In this document: piece after piece, positions 18,882 to 27,768 of the stretch | How positions within the stretch are numbered: the first letter of the stretch is position 1 | Layout of the letters: every line of letters starts with the position of its first letter | Assembly (NCBI GenBank): GCA_002698785.1 | Contig: PAAG01000047.1 | Span: forward strand, 372,001-436,000 | Direction: 5' to 3' | DNA from: Verrucomicrobiales bacterium | Lineage (GTDB): Bacteria; Verrucomicrobiota; Verrucomicrobiia; Verrucomicrobiales; DEV007 | DNA: 64,000 nucleotides | Made by a program: the position numbers and the translations under genes | The notes under the pieces: model-generated | Told to the model about the DNA's origin: nothing | What the model saw: the letters and a program-made list of their open reading frames with translations, nothing else | Database searches by the model: none

Positions 18882-19766
18882 TTACTGAGGGTTTCCTGAC
18901 TCGCTTTCTTCCTCTCCGAAGGAATCGCGAAATCGGTTGGTCACTTTGATCTCGATCTGATCTTCGTTGTCCCAACTCAGACTCTTCATGAAAGCCTCGT
19001 TGCTGCGAAACTCGGCGATTACTTCGTCATAACGAAGCACACGCACCCAGATCCCCTTGATTTCGTCCTTCAGGAATTCACGGTCTCCCCGCGTTGGCTC
19101 GTATTCGTAGGTATGGATTTCTATGGGTGGGGTCGTAAATTCCACCTCATCATTGAAGACCAACACCGGTAGATCTACTGCTTGACCGTCCTGACAATTC
19201 TCACCTTCACCAGGCATGGGAGTGGTCCTGAGAAACTCAACGTTGTCGTCGTAGACAATCCGATATTCAACCTGTGCGTGATTCAGCTCATTCCTGGTTT
19301 GGTTTGCCAAGGTGACGCGATAAGCCCATTTCGACTTTTTATACATCTTCCCAGAGATTTTGAACTCACTGGAATCGACAAGGACTCGCTGAGTTTTAAT
19401 ATCCATGGCGTACTGAATGGCGGTCGGGTCTTCATCCATCCAATTCCGGATCCGATCCTGCGTGTGAGAATCAAAAGTCTCAATTGGTACATCAAATTCC
19501 CGCTCGTCTTCTACCCGTTGAATCTTAACGGTTTCCCCGTGTGCAGAAACAAGGTGGGCCTGGATCTCCTGTCCATCGTCGTTACGAAGCGTCATGGACC
19601 CGTCTTGAGCCCACGGACTACGCATCTTCGCACGATCGACCGAAGCGACCTTCAACTTTCGTTTCTGGTCCGCCTTGTCTTCCGCAATTCCTTGTGATGT
19701 GATAAATGCTGCAATCGCCAGGAGGGCAAACATCACGCCACGAAACGAGCTGGATTCCGTTTTCAC
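18882..19766 (-). CDS. Secreted protein with SHD1-like N-terminal region, unknown function
   Basis: About 294 residues with a signal peptide (GVMFALLAIAAFITSQGIA). The start is GTG 19764-19766, or ATG 19733 inside the signal. Residues about 47-110 resemble the SHD1-like domain frequent in PVC proteins: SPWAQDGSMTLRNDDGQEIQAHLVSA with VKIQ and a DVPIETFDSHTQDRI ending. The remainder looks beta-rich (WAYRVTLANQTRNELNHAQVEY) with an Asn-rich tail. It converges on the preceding gene with a 19-bp gap that includes a weak AGGAAA/TTTCCT repeat (18876-18897), and diverges from prfC. Confidence 0.7.
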   Translation of the reverse strand: MKTESSSFRGVMFALLAIAAFITSQGIAEDKADQKRKLKVASVDRAKMRSPWAQDGSMTLRNDDGQEIQAHLVSAHGETVKIQRVEDEREFDVPIETFDSHTQDRIRNWMDEDPTAIQYAMDIKTQRVLVDSSEFKISGKMYKKSKWAYRVTLANQTRNELNHAQVEYRIVYDDNVEFLRTTPMPGEGENCQDGQAVDLPVLVFNDEVEFTTPPIEIHTYEYEPTRGDREFLKDEIKGIWVRVLRYDEVIAEFRSNEAFMKSLSWDNEDQIEIKVTNRFRDSFGEEESESGNPQ

Positions 19767-19953
19767 CCTACAATATGGGGTCCTACACCGTTATGAACAA
19801 TGGCGTCTAGGCGGATCACTCGATTACGGCACTAACAAAAGCCAGAAGCTACTTGCAGCAACGGATATTGAAGTTCGGCTGTCCAAATCCACGATTGCGG
19901 TTCCTCCGACAAGGCAGTATCGGTCTCTCCCCTTTTCGAAATTCTGTGATCCC

Positions 19954-21591
19954 GTGACGATTCCTACAAAGACAGTATCCCCCGACACCGCCCGCGAAAT
20001 CGATCGCAGGCGTACTTTTGCCATCATTTCTCACCCGGATGCCGGGAAAACAACGCTCACGGAGAAACTGCTTCTCTATGGTGGGGCGATTCACTTGGCC
20101 GGTAGTGTTACGGCGCGAAAAAACCAGAATGCGACTGCCAGTGACTGGATGGATATGGAAAAGGAACGCGGTATTTCCGTGTCTTCGACTGTCCTGCAGT
20201 TCGAATACGAGGGAAAACGTGTCAATCTGCTCGACACTCCCGGTCACCACGATTTCTCGGAGGACACGTATCGAGTCCTCTCTGCGGTCGACGCCGCTGT
20301 CATGGTGATCGACGCCGGTAAAGGTATCGAGGCCCAGACGCTGAAGCTATTCGAGGTTTGCAGAAAACGTGGAGTTCCCATCTTCGTGTTCATCAACAAG
20401 ATGGACCGCCCCTCTCGTCCACCTCTCGAATTGATCGACGAACTGGAACGAGTTCTTGGACTGGCACCGGTCCCTCTGAACTGGCCATTGGGTGATGGAC
20501 CTCGCTTCCGGGGAATTTTCGATCGAGAGAAAAACGAAGTGAATCTCTTCGAACGTACTCCGCATGGATCGTTCAAAGCCCCCCTTTCCGTCGGAGGTAT
20601 CGAGGACGAAAAAGTCGCAGAGGCACTGGATCCGGAGATCTACGAAGCCGTGCAGCAGGAGATTGACCTTCTTGATGGAGTCACGGAAGAGCTGGATTTC
20701 GAAAGAGTTCTGGCAGGCGAACAGATGCCGATCTTCTTCGGAAGTGCGATGAACAATTTTGGTGTGCAGCTCATGCTGGAGCGTTTCCTCGCGCTCGCTC
20801 CAAAACCGGCTGCAAGAGAGACCGAAAATGGTTCAGTCGATCCCCACGTCGACGCGTTTTCCGGATTTGTTTTCAAGATCCAGGCAAACATGAATCCCCG
20901 TCACCGGGACCGTGCGGTTTTCATTCGAATCGTTTCCGGCGTTTTCGAACGTGACATGCAGGTCAATGACGTTCGCACTGGCAAAAAAGTGCGACTTGGA
21001 AACGCACAAAAGTTGTTTGGTAAGGATCGTGAAACTCTGGACGAAGCGTACGCCGGAGACATCCTCGCTCTCGTTGGAAACTACGACTTCCTTATCGGAG
21101 ATACCGTTACGAGCGACCAGCGTCTCGTTTACAACGAGATGCCTCGTTTCAAACCGGAATGTTTTTCCTACCTTTTCAACAACGACACCACAAACATCAA
21201 GCGCTATCGAGCAGGTCTGGAGCAGTTGCTCAAAGAGGGAGTTGCTCAAGCCTACGACGTTCACGGAAGCGCACAGAGAGTGCCTTTGTTGGGAGCCGTC
21301 GGCCCCCTCCAGTTCGAAGTCTTTAAGGCACGTTTGGAAAACGAATACAATGTGGACTGCCGCCTGGAAGGCTGCCCGTGGAGTGTAGCGCAGTGGGCTC
21401 GCCCAAAGAATCCACCCGAAGACTACAATGCAAGGGATGTCCCACCACTCACTCTTCCATCCGGCTGCTCTCTCGCCCGCGACGAAGAAGAGCAATGGCT
21501 GGTCCTTTTGCCTGCCGAGTATTTGGTAAGCATTCTCCACGACAGAAACGAAGATTACGAATTTCAATCCAGCCCATTCTACAGGCAATAG
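19954..21591 (+). CDS. prfC: Peptide chain release factor 3
   Basis: About 545 residues from GTG 19954. RF3 is the GTPase that recycles RF1/RF2 after termination. Its G motifs are visible: ISHPDAGKTTLTEKLL (P-loop), DWMDMEKERGISV, DTPGHHDF, and INKMDRP. The C-terminal half has RHRDRAVFIRIVSG and GPLQFEVFKARLENEYN. The frame stays open upstream to a TTG at 19675, but that part overlaps the divergent gene and resembles nothing in RF3. No in-frame ATG exists before the G domain. mtfA follows 6 bp downstream. Confidence 0.95.
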   Translation: MTIPTKTVSPDTAREIDRRRTFAIISHPDAGKTTLTEKLLLYGGAIHLAGSVTARKNQNATASDWMDMEKERGISVSSTVLQFEYEGKRVNLLDTPGHHDFSEDTYRVLSAVDAAVMVIDAGKGIEAQTLKLFEVCRKRGVPIFVFINKMDRPSRPPLELIDELERVLGLAPVPLNWPLGDGPRFRGIFDREKNEVNLFERTPHGSFKAPLSVGGIEDEKVAEALDPEIYEAVQQEIDLLDGVTEELDFERVLAGEQMPIFFGSAMNNFGVQLMLERFLALAPKPAARETENGSVDPHVDAFSGFVFKIQANMNPRHRDRAVFIRIVSGVFERDMQVNDVRTGKKVRLGNAQKLFGKDRETLDEAYAGDILALVGNYDFLIGDTVTSDQRLVYNEMPRFKPECFSYLFNNDTTNIKRYRAGLEQLLKEGVAQAYDVHGSAQRVPLLGAVGPLQFEVFKARLENEYNVDCRLEGCPWSVAQWARPKNPPEDYNARDVPPLTLPSGCSLARDEEEQWLVLLPAEYLVSILHDRNEDYEFQSSPFYRQ

Positions 21592-21597
21592 CGAGAA

Positions 21598-22428
21598 ATG
21601 AGCACAGCGGCCATCGTCTCCCTGGTCGTAGCGATTTTGATCGCACTGCCGATTGCTTTTCGAATTCGGAAGGCAGCCAGGCGTAAACACTGGATCGACG
21701 CTCCCATTCTTCCAGAGTGGCAGAAAGTCGCGGAGAAATACTTTCCCCGGCTGGAAGGAATCCCGAAAGGAACTCGGAAGAAAATCCGTGGCATCGCACG
21801 AGTCCTTGCCGAAGAGAAAAATTTCGAGGCCTGTGGTGGTCTGGAAGAAGTCACCGAGGAGATGAAAGCATTGATCTGCTTCCAGGCTGCGCTTCTGATC
21901 GCAGAAATACCAAAGCACAAATTCTACCCCAAACTCCGATCCATACTCGTGTATCCCGGTGCCTTTCGAGATCGAGGAAAAAGGCGATTTGGGCTGCCCT
22001 CAGAGGACCGAGGCACCTTGCTTGGCGAATCGTGGCAGACTGGTTCTGTCATCCTTTCCTGGGAAAACGTGAAAGCCGGTGCAAAAAACGACGACGATGG
22101 GATGAACGTGGTCATTCACGAATTCGCGCATCAGCTCGATCAAGCTGACGGAGCTGCCGACGGAGTTCCTATTTTGAAGAATCGCGAAGCCTACCGTCAA
22201 TGGGCAGAAGTATTTGAGCGAAACTACGAGGAATTCGTAGAAGATCTGGAATCCCGCCGTGGTCCTGAACCACTGATCGATCCCTACGGAGCGACAAACC
22301 CGGCCGAGTTTTTTGCTGTATCGTCAGAGACCTTTTTCGAAGAAGCGGAGGACCTGAAAAAAGAACATCCTGACCTATACGAGCAACTGAGTAACTTTTA
22401 CCACGTCGATCCCGCATCGTGGCGGTAG
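21598..22428 (+). CDS. mtfA: MtfA-family zinc peptidase, membrane-anchored
   Basis: A 276-residue protein with an N-terminal transmembrane helix (about 4-22, IVSLVVAILIALPIAF) and an MtfA domain. The zinc-protease motif HEFAHQLD (about 180-187) carries the HExxH-like ligands, and the downstream NPAEFFAVSSETFFE supplies the Glu. In enterobacteria MtfA binds the repressor Mlc and has peptidase activity; no Mlc homologue is seen here, so the local role is unknown. It starts 6 bp after prfC, and the SDR gene begins 2 bp after its stop, so a prfC-mtfA-SDR operon is likely. Confidence 0.88.
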   Translation: MSTAAIVSLVVAILIALPIAFRIRKAARRKHWIDAPILPEWQKVAEKYFPRLEGIPKGTRKKIRGIARVLAEEKNFEACGGLEEVTEEMKALICFQAALLIAEIPKHKFYPKLRSILVYPGAFRDRGKRRFGLPSEDRGTLLGESWQTGSVILSWENVKAGAKNDDDGMNVVIHEFAHQLDQADGAADGVPILKNREAYRQWAEVFERNYEEFVEDLESRRGPEPLIDPYGATNPAEFFAVSSETFFEEAEDLKKEHPDLYEQLSNFYHVDPASWR

Positions 22429-22430
22429 AA

Positions 22431-23234
22431 ATGAGCAAAACCATTCTCATCACAGGCGCATCGAGCGGCATTGGCGAAGCGGCATGCTTCGAGTTGCTCC
22501 GCCGTGGCCACAAGGTGCATGCCTGCGCAAGGCGTGTGGAGAAGATGCAACCACTCGAAAAAGCAGGAGCCACGATTCATTTCCTCGACGTCACAGACGA
22601 AACTTCGATGAACGAAGTAGTCGAGTCGGTCGGCCCTGTCGATGTTCTCATCAACAACGCTGGATTCGGCCTCTACGGAGCGGTAGAGGACGTCACCATT
22701 GATGAAGCACGAAAACAGTTCGAGGTGAATCTTTTCGGCCTCGCCCGGATGACGCAGTTGGTGACTCCCGGCATGCGGGAACGCGGATCAGGTCTGATCA
22801 TGAATATCTCATCAATGGGCGGAAAAGTTTTCACACCCCTCGGGGCCTGGTATCATGCTTCCAAGCATGCATTGGAAGGATGGTCTGACTGCCTTCGCAT
22901 CGAACTCGCACCGTTCGACATCGACGTGGCAATTGTAGAACCAGGGGCAATCGAGACCGAATTCTGCGAGCAGTTGATTCCTCCTCTTTTGGAGAGATCA
23001 AAGAGCGGCTCCTACGAAGAATTGGCAGAAAAAATGGCGGAAGCGACTCGCCGCACCTACGCCGGAGGAAAAACGACACCGGCGTCAAAAACGGGAAAAG
23101 TCCTCGCAGATATCGTAGATTCGAAGCGGCGCAAAACTCGATACGTGACCGGCTACCTCGCGAAGCCAATCATCATGATGCGTCGACTGATGCCAGATCG
23201 TCTGTTCGACTGGATCATTCGAAAGTTCATGTAG
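22431..23234 (+). CDS. Short-chain dehydrogenase/reductase
   Basis: About 267 residues of the classical SDR type. Cofactor motif TGASSGIGEAA (about 8-18), NNAG (about 77-80), catalytic Ser in NISSMGG and YHASK (Tyr/Lys) are present, with VEPGAIETEF after them. The substrate is not evident. The C-terminal tail (AKPIIMMRRLMPDRLFDWIIRKFM) is hydrophobic/basic and may lie on the membrane. ATG 22431 follows the mtfA stop by 2 bp; an in-frame GTG at 22419 is less likely. Confidence 0.9.
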   Translation: MSKTILITGASSGIGEAACFELLRRGHKVHACARRVEKMQPLEKAGATIHFLDVTDETSMNEVVESVGPVDVLINNAGFGLYGAVEDVTIDEARKQFEVNLFGLARMTQLVTPGMRERGSGLIMNISSMGGKVFTPLGAWYHASKHALEGWSDCLRIELAPFDIDVAIVEPGAIETEFCEQLIPPLLERSKSGSYEELAEKMAEATRRTYAGGKTTPASKTGKVLADIVDSKRRKTRYVTGYLAKPIIMMRRLMPDRLFDWIIRKFM

Positions 23235-23237
23235 TGA

Positions 23238-23837
23238 TCACTCTTCTTTCAGAGCCGCCTGGCTCTCGGCCGAAAGATCCGCGATGGGATACTTGTAGAC
23301 TTGGCCATTCGACATCCTATGCACAGCAAGGTCGCCTTCCACCTTCAAGAGAGTAGCTACAATCTTTTTTCCCTCCTTATTCGTCCACTCTTTCGGAACC
23401 GGCGCTTTCTCCATTCCGAACTGCTCAGGTTTTTCCGGCATTTCCTCGGGCATTGTTCCCTTCTCCCCACGCTCCCCATTGATGGGGGCACCCTCCGTAA
23501 TCCATTTCTGAACCAGGGTTACTTCCTCTGGAGTAAGGCGCTCGCCCCCCTTTCCCTTCGGCGGCATAGCATCTGGATCCCCCTCTGGACGATAGATAGT
23601 GATGAACAGGTAACTCGCATCCCAGTCGCCGGGAACCACGACGCTATTCTTCGCAAACCGCCCGTGGAAATGCTCGGGATCGTCAAACTTCAGCCCGCCT
23701 TTCGCCTTCCCGGAAGCGTTGCTATGGCACTCGCCGCACTTCTTCTCAAAGATAGGCATGATATCTCTCTCATACTCCACAGCCCACGAGGAGAGTGGAT
23801 AGAAAAGTGCCAGGAGTGCTAAAACGAAATGTCGCAT
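23238..23837 (-). CDS. Secreted cytochrome-c (PSCyt1-like) protein with SHD1-like tail
   Basis: About 199 residues. The signal peptide FVLALLALFYPLSSWA is followed by a planctomycete-type cytochrome c domain: YERDIMPIFEKKCGECH (haem CxxCH), SNASGKAKGGLKFDD, then MPPKGKGGERLTPEEVTLVQKWI. The C-terminal 50 residues look SHD1-like (EWTNKEGKKIVATLLKVEG, then YPIADLSAESQAAL). This combination is typical of PVC secreted proteins of unknown redox partner. The start is set at ATG 23835-23837, just before the signal; the frame continues 30 codons further upstream. It converges on the SDR gene (3-bp gap). Confidence 0.82.
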   Translation of the reverse strand: MRHFVLALLALFYPLSSWAVEYERDIMPIFEKKCGECHSNASGKAKGGLKFDDPEHFHGRFAKNSVVVPGDWDASYLFITIYRPEGDPDAMPPKGKGGERLTPEEVTLVQKWITEGAPINGERGEKGTMPEEMPEKPEQFGMEKAPVPKEWTNKEGKKIVATLLKVEGDLAVHRMSNGQVYKYPIADLSAESQAALKEE

Positions 23838-23950
23838 GTCATCGGGTATAGCAACAGGCGCGTCATCCGTTACAAGCTTCCATCCGCAGAAACAAAATCC
23901 GAAGATGAATTTTTGTAGGGAATTCAAACTCGACTGCTACGAATAGGACA

Positions 23951-24454
23951 GTGACAGAAAGCGAACAGAATTCCCGATTTCGCGAATGGTATGAAAACCA
24001 TCGTGGGATCATCGTGAAGATTTCAAAATCCTTCACTAACACAATTCAGGACCAACAGGATCTCATCCAGGAGATATCCGTTCAGCTATGGAAATCCGTC
24101 CCATCGTTCCGCGACAAATGCAAAGAGTCCACCTGGATCTATCGAGTCGCCCTGAACACGGCCATCGCATGGAGCCGGAAAGAAAAACGGCAGAAGAATA
24201 AGGAACGGAACTTTGCCGATGACGCCTTCATTTTTTCCCAGCAGGAGAATCCCGAGAACAAGAGGCTGGATTGGCTTTTCGAACAACTTCGGAAACTCGA
24301 CGTAGTCGACCGTTCGCTCCTTCTCTTGCATCTGGAAGGGCAAAGTTATTCCGAGATCGCCGGGATTCTCGGGACCACCGAAAAGAATGTCGGAGTCAAA
24401 CTCTCACGACTCCGCAAAAAACTCTCACAAACTGCTACACGCGATGGAATTTGA
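23951..24454 (+). CDS. ECF-type RNA polymerase sigma factor
   Basis: 167 residues. Region 2 is recognisable (DQQDLIQEISVQLWKSVPSFRDKCKESTWIYRVALNTAIAW in scattered form, about 35-78), and region 4 as LLLLHLEGQSYSEIAGILGTTEKNVGVKLSRLRKKL (about 117-152), a helix-turn-helix for the -35 element. The start is GTG 23951 with AGGA at about 23945-23949. Its last 11 bases overlap the start of the next gene, so the two are translationally coupled. The membrane-protein partner may act as its anti-sigma factor (inference). The promoter target is unknown. Confidence 0.88.
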   Translation: MTESEQNSRFREWYENHRGIIVKISKSFTNTIQDQQDLIQEISVQLWKSVPSFRDKCKESTWIYRVALNTAIAWSRKEKRQKNKERNFADDAFIFSQQENPENKRLDWLFEQLRKLDVVDRSLLLLHLEGQSYSEIAGILGTTEKNVGVKLSRLRKKLSQTATRDGI

Positions 24455-25070
24455 CGAACTTCAGATCGTTTGGAACCAGGCGGATTCCAAACCTCAGTAT
24501 CAACTCAACGAGGAGGCGATGTTCCGAATCGTGACGAAAGATAGGGAAAATTTTCACTCCATGATCTCGAATCGAGATCTTCGAGAAGCCGGGATCGGAA
24601 TCATTCTATTTTTCGTTTTTCTCGGTTTCGGTATCGCTCGGAGCGTAGAAGAAGGCATTCATTCTCTCGAAGCGCTGTCGATGTATGTCTCTGCCATTGG
24701 GGTTGCCTTTGTCGTTTCTTACCTGCTGATCACACGCTCTCGCCAGGCCAGACGAGAGAGGGAATTCGATACCGATACGGTGAAGGGCACACTGCTCCGG
24801 CTCCATTCGAACGTCTCGTTTCAAGCACGCCTTCTGAAGGGCGTGGCGTGGTGGTATCTACTGCCTCTCGTTCCCGGTCTCGTCTTGTTCAATATTTCGG
24901 GAGCAATTGAATATGGGACGAACATGTTCGACGACATGCTCATCCCGGTGGGAATTTTCCTTTTTGTCTTATGGTTGAACCTCCACTGCGTGAAGACCTA
25001 CCTGACTCCCAAGAAGATTGAGCTGGAGGATTTCCTTGAGAAACTGTCAGATGGCGAGCCTGCAGAATAA
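24444..25070 (+). CDS. Multi-pass membrane protein coupled to ECF sigma factor
   Basis: About 208 residues from ATG 24444, which lies inside the sigma gene (11-bp overlap). A short cytoplasmic N-terminus (about 1-50, FDELQIVWNQADSKPQYQ) is followed by two pairs of hydrophobic helices: IGIILFFVFLGFGIA, ALSMYVSAIGVAFVVSYLLI, VAWWYLLPLVPGLVLF and ILIPVGIFLFVLWLNL. The position suggests an anti-sigma or sensing role, but no zinc HxxxCxxC anti-sigma motif is visible. The last 73 bases overlap, on the opposite strand, the end of the DUF817 gene. Confidence 0.75.
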   Translation: MEFDELQIVWNQADSKPQYQLNEEAMFRIVTKDRENFHSMISNRDLREAGIGIILFFVFLGFGIARSVEEGIHSLEALSMYVSAIGVAFVVSYLLITRSRQARREREFDTDTVKGTLLRLHSNVSFQARLLKGVAWWYLLPLVPGLVLFNISGAIEYGTNMFDDMLIPVGIFLFVLWLNLHCVKTYLTPKKIELEDFLEKLSDGEPAE

Positions 25071-25879
25071 CCCTGCGATTTCTGTCGCCGAAACTGCACC
25101 AGCGAAACGAGGACAAAGCTCAAGATCATCAGTAGATACCAAGCCCAGAATTTCTGAAACGAGACGAGGTGCCATCCATCACTCTGGGTGGGATACACCC
25201 ATCCACGGGCAAAGGTTCCTACATTCTCTGCCACCCAGATGGCAAGCGCTACTAACATGAGCCCAACGGCCAAAGGCATCTTCCGGTATTTTGCCCCGGT
25301 TCTGAAACTCAGCTCGCAACGACCAAACATGATCAAAGAAGCCACAATCAAAACCCATCTAATGTCCCAGATGAAGTGATGCGTGAAGAAATTGGCATAA
25401 GCAAGAAATGCCACGGCTACAGTCATCCACACCGGCGGGTAATTACGGAATCGAAAATCAAACAGTCGCCATGCTCGCGCGATGTAACTTCCCACCGCAG
25501 AATAGAGGAATCCAGCAAACATGGGGACCTGATAAATCCGGAATATCACTCCTTCATCCGGGTAATGCCACGAACCGATCGCCGGTGAAGTCTTAAACCA
25601 CTCCATCACAGTCGCGAGAATGTGGAACGCGAAGATCACGATCAACTCGTCTTTGTGCTCCAATCGGAAAACCACTAGAGCCACCTGTAGCAGGAGCGCA
25701 TAGAGAAAAAGAATGTCAGAGCGGGAAAGGTCAACATCGGGCACCCAGAACTTTGTCAGGAGTAACCCGGCCAACATCAAGCCCCCAAACAGGCAAGCGA
25801 GCACCTGCGTTTTCCCAAACCATATCAATTCCCGAAGCTGATACGGCCCTTTGTTAATCGAAATCTCCGAAGCTTTCAT
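24998..25879 (-). CDS. DUF817 multi-pass membrane protein
   Basis: 293 residues with about eight predicted transmembrane helices. Motifs resembling DUF817 are FRLEHKDELIVIFAFHILATVMEWFK split over helices 3-4, GSWHYPDEG, the HHFIWDIRW segment, then ENVGTFARGWVYP and VSFQKFWAWYLLMILSFVLV. The family is a predicted integral-membrane protein of unknown function with conserved His and acidic residues. The hydrophilic Ser/Lys tail (about 265-293) lies in the convergent overlap and may not be conserved; an earlier functional end is possible. Confidence 0.85.
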   Translation of the reverse strand: MKASEISINKGPYQLRELIWFGKTQVLACLFGGLMLAGLLLTKFWVPDVDLSRSDILFLYALLLQVALVVFRLEHKDELIVIFAFHILATVMEWFKTSPAIGSWHYPDEGVIFRIYQVPMFAGFLYSAVGSYIARAWRLFDFRFRNYPPVWMTVAVAFLAYANFFTHHFIWDIRWVLIVASLIMFGRCELSFRTGAKYRKMPLAVGLMLVALAIWVAENVGTFARGWVYPTQSDGWHLVSFQKFWAWYLLMILSFVLVSLVQFRRQKSQGYSAGSPSDSFSRKSSSSIFLGVR

Positions 25880-26001
25880 GCAGAGACCTTCACGCGACTC
25901 TGTGAAGGGCTGATGAACCGAAAATGAAAACTCCGTGAAATCCCTACCGGAGCTGATCCCGGCAATCTGCCTCGCTATGCAACCAAAAACTCCACTACAA
26001 G

Positions 26002-26030
26002 ATTGTCACGATATTGTCATTGATTGGTCA
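26002..26030 (+). promoter_or_regulatory. Three helically phased direct repeats upstream of the SBP-VWA operon
   Basis: ATTGTCA occurs at 26002-26008 and 26013-26019, followed by the related ATTGGTCA at 26023-26030. The start-to-start distances are 11 and 10 bp, close to one helical turn, so the same face of DNA is presented. The block ends 28 bp before the ATG at 26059. This is the form expected of a direct-repeat operator or a response-regulator site. The bound protein is unknown. Confidence 0.45.
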
Positions 26031-26058
26031 CCCGTTCGTTCTCAGTCTAGTCCCGACA

Positions 26059-27756
26059 ATGAACTCCCGCCAATTTCCCAACGCTTGCCGGCTATCACTC
26101 GGCCTGTCTCTCCTTGTGACCCCTCTAACATTGCTTGTCTCGTGCTTTGAGAAACCAGCAACAAGTGAAACGCCACCAGCATCCGATTCCAAGAATCTGG
26201 TTCTCACTTTCACCTACGGATCTGAGAAAGAAAAGTGGATCGACGCACTGACAAAAGAATTCAATACCGCCAAGCACGAGACATCTGACGGACGAGCTAT
26301 CTTCGTCGATGCCATTCCCATGGGTTCGGGAGAATGCGTAGAAGAGATTATTTCCAAGAAGCGGGAAACTCACCTTGTAAGCCCGGCTTCCGCAGTGTTC
26401 ATCGCTCTCGGCAACGCGGAATCCACCGCAACCACAGGCGAACCACTGGTCGGTGATACCGAGGACCTCGTCCTTTCGCCGGTTGTCATTGCGATGTGGA
26501 AACCAATGGCAGAAGCACTTGGGTGGCCAGATAAATCCATCGGCTGGAAAGAAATCCACGACCTCGCCCTGAACGAGCAGGGATGGGCCTCACTCGGGCA
26601 TCCCGAATGGGGTCGCTTCCGCTTTGGCCACACTCATCCCGAGTATTCCAATAGCGGGATCATTTCACTGATAGCGGAAACCTACGCCGGAGCCGGAAAG
26701 TCACGAGACCTTACCTTGGAGAACGTTACCAGCCCTGAAGTGGGAACCTATCTGGAAGAGATCGAGAGAGCTGTTGTCCACTATGGCAGATCGACGGGGT
26801 TCTTCGGCCGTAAAATGTTCAGCACGGGCCCCAATTATTTGAGTGCGGCCGTACTCTACGAGAACATGATTATCGAAAGCTACGGAATGGATAACCTCCC
26901 GTTTCCCGTCGTAGCACTCTACCCGACAGAGGGCACATTCTACTCGGACCACCCTATCGGGATTGTGGAGAGGGACTACGTCACAGACTCCCATCGCGAA
27001 GCAGCGGAAAAGTATATCGAGTTTCTCACCAGTTCCAAGCAACAGAACCGGGCCATGGAATTCGGTTTTCGTCCCGCGGACGTTTCAATTCCCCTTTCGG
27101 ACACTTTCTCGAGCGCTTACGGCGTAGACCCACAACAACCACAAACAACTCTGGAGGTGCCTCCCGTACCTGTCGTGAACAGCATTCTGGACCTATGGCA
27201 CGAGAGAAAGAAAAAATCCAACGTAGCCCTCGTCCTCGACATTTCCGGAAGCATGTCTGAGCAGGGAAAGATGCAGAACGCGAAAGCTGGCGCCTTGCAA
27301 TTTCTTAACATGCTAGGCGAAAAGGACCAAATTTCCGTCAATGTCTTCAACCACGTTCCTGTGTGGCTAGGGCAGGACATGCCTGTTGGGAAAAATCGAA
27401 ATGCGATGCGCGAAAAAATCAACGGCCTGTTTCCCGATGGAGGCACGTCTTTATATGACGCGATATCAGTATCTCACCAGCATCTCACCGCCTCCCCTGA
27501 CAAGGAGCGAATCGTAGCGATGGTGGTTCTATCTGACGGTCAGGACCAGAGCAGCAAAACGGACCTGAACCGGGTTTTACAAACCATTCAGTCCGGTGAA
27601 GAAGGTGGAAGTGTCAGAATATTCACCATCGGATATGGCTCTGGGGCCAGCGCAGAAGTCCTTGAACAGATTGCCAACGCGACTCGCTCGAAATACTATC
27701 AGGGAACCACCGAAAACATCGAAAAGATCTTCAAAGAGATCTCCACATTTTTCTAA
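26059..27756 (+). CDS. Solute-binding / VWA fusion lipoprotein
   Basis: About 565 residues. The signal LSLGLSLLVTPLTLLVSC has a lipobox-like VSC, so a lipoprotein is likely. Residues about 45-365 form a type-2 periplasmic binding-protein-like domain (LTFTYGSEKEKWIDALTKEF, IPMGSGECVEEI, VSPASAVFIAL, SNSGIISLIAETYAGAG, FRPADVSIPL). Residues about 385-565 are a von Willebrand A domain with an intact MIDAS, DISGSMS, plus VLSDGQDQSS. The start at ATG 26059 begins the signal cleanly. The next gene, 12 bp downstream, is a paralogue of the binding domain without VWA. No permease or ATPase is nearby, so capture or signalling rather than import is inferred. Confidence 0.82.
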   Translation: MNSRQFPNACRLSLGLSLLVTPLTLLVSCFEKPATSETPPASDSKNLVLTFTYGSEKEKWIDALTKEFNTAKHETSDGRAIFVDAIPMGSGECVEEIISKKRETHLVSPASAVFIALGNAESTATTGEPLVGDTEDLVLSPVVIAMWKPMAEALGWPDKSIGWKEIHDLALNEQGWASLGHPEWGRFRFGHTHPEYSNSGIISLIAETYAGAGKSRDLTLENVTSPEVGTYLEEIERAVVHYGRSTGFFGRKMFSTGPNYLSAAVLYENMIIESYGMDNLPFPVVALYPTEGTFYSDHPIGIVERDYVTDSHREAAEKYIEFLTSSKQQNRAMEFGFRPADVSIPLSDTFSSAYGVDPQQPQTTLEVPPVPVVNSILDLWHERKKKSNVALVLDISGSMSEQGKMQNAKAGALQFLNMLGEKDQISVNVFNHVPVWLGQDMPVGKNRNAMREKINGLFPDGGTSLYDAISVSHQHLTASPDKERIVAMVVLSDGQDQSSKTDLNRVLQTIQSGEEGGSVRIFTIGYGSGASAEVLEQIANATRSKYYQGTTENIEKIFKEISTFF

Positions 27757-27768
27757 CATACCAAAGAC

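Noticed and set aside
19675-19953. N-terminal extension of RF3
   Set aside because: It overlaps the start of the divergent secreted-protein gene, has no ATG, and does not resemble RF3.
20833-21918. 361-codon minus-strand frame opposite prfC and mtfA
   Set aside because: It spans two confidently assigned genes in antisense, is Cys/Phe-rich, and shows no domain or start context.
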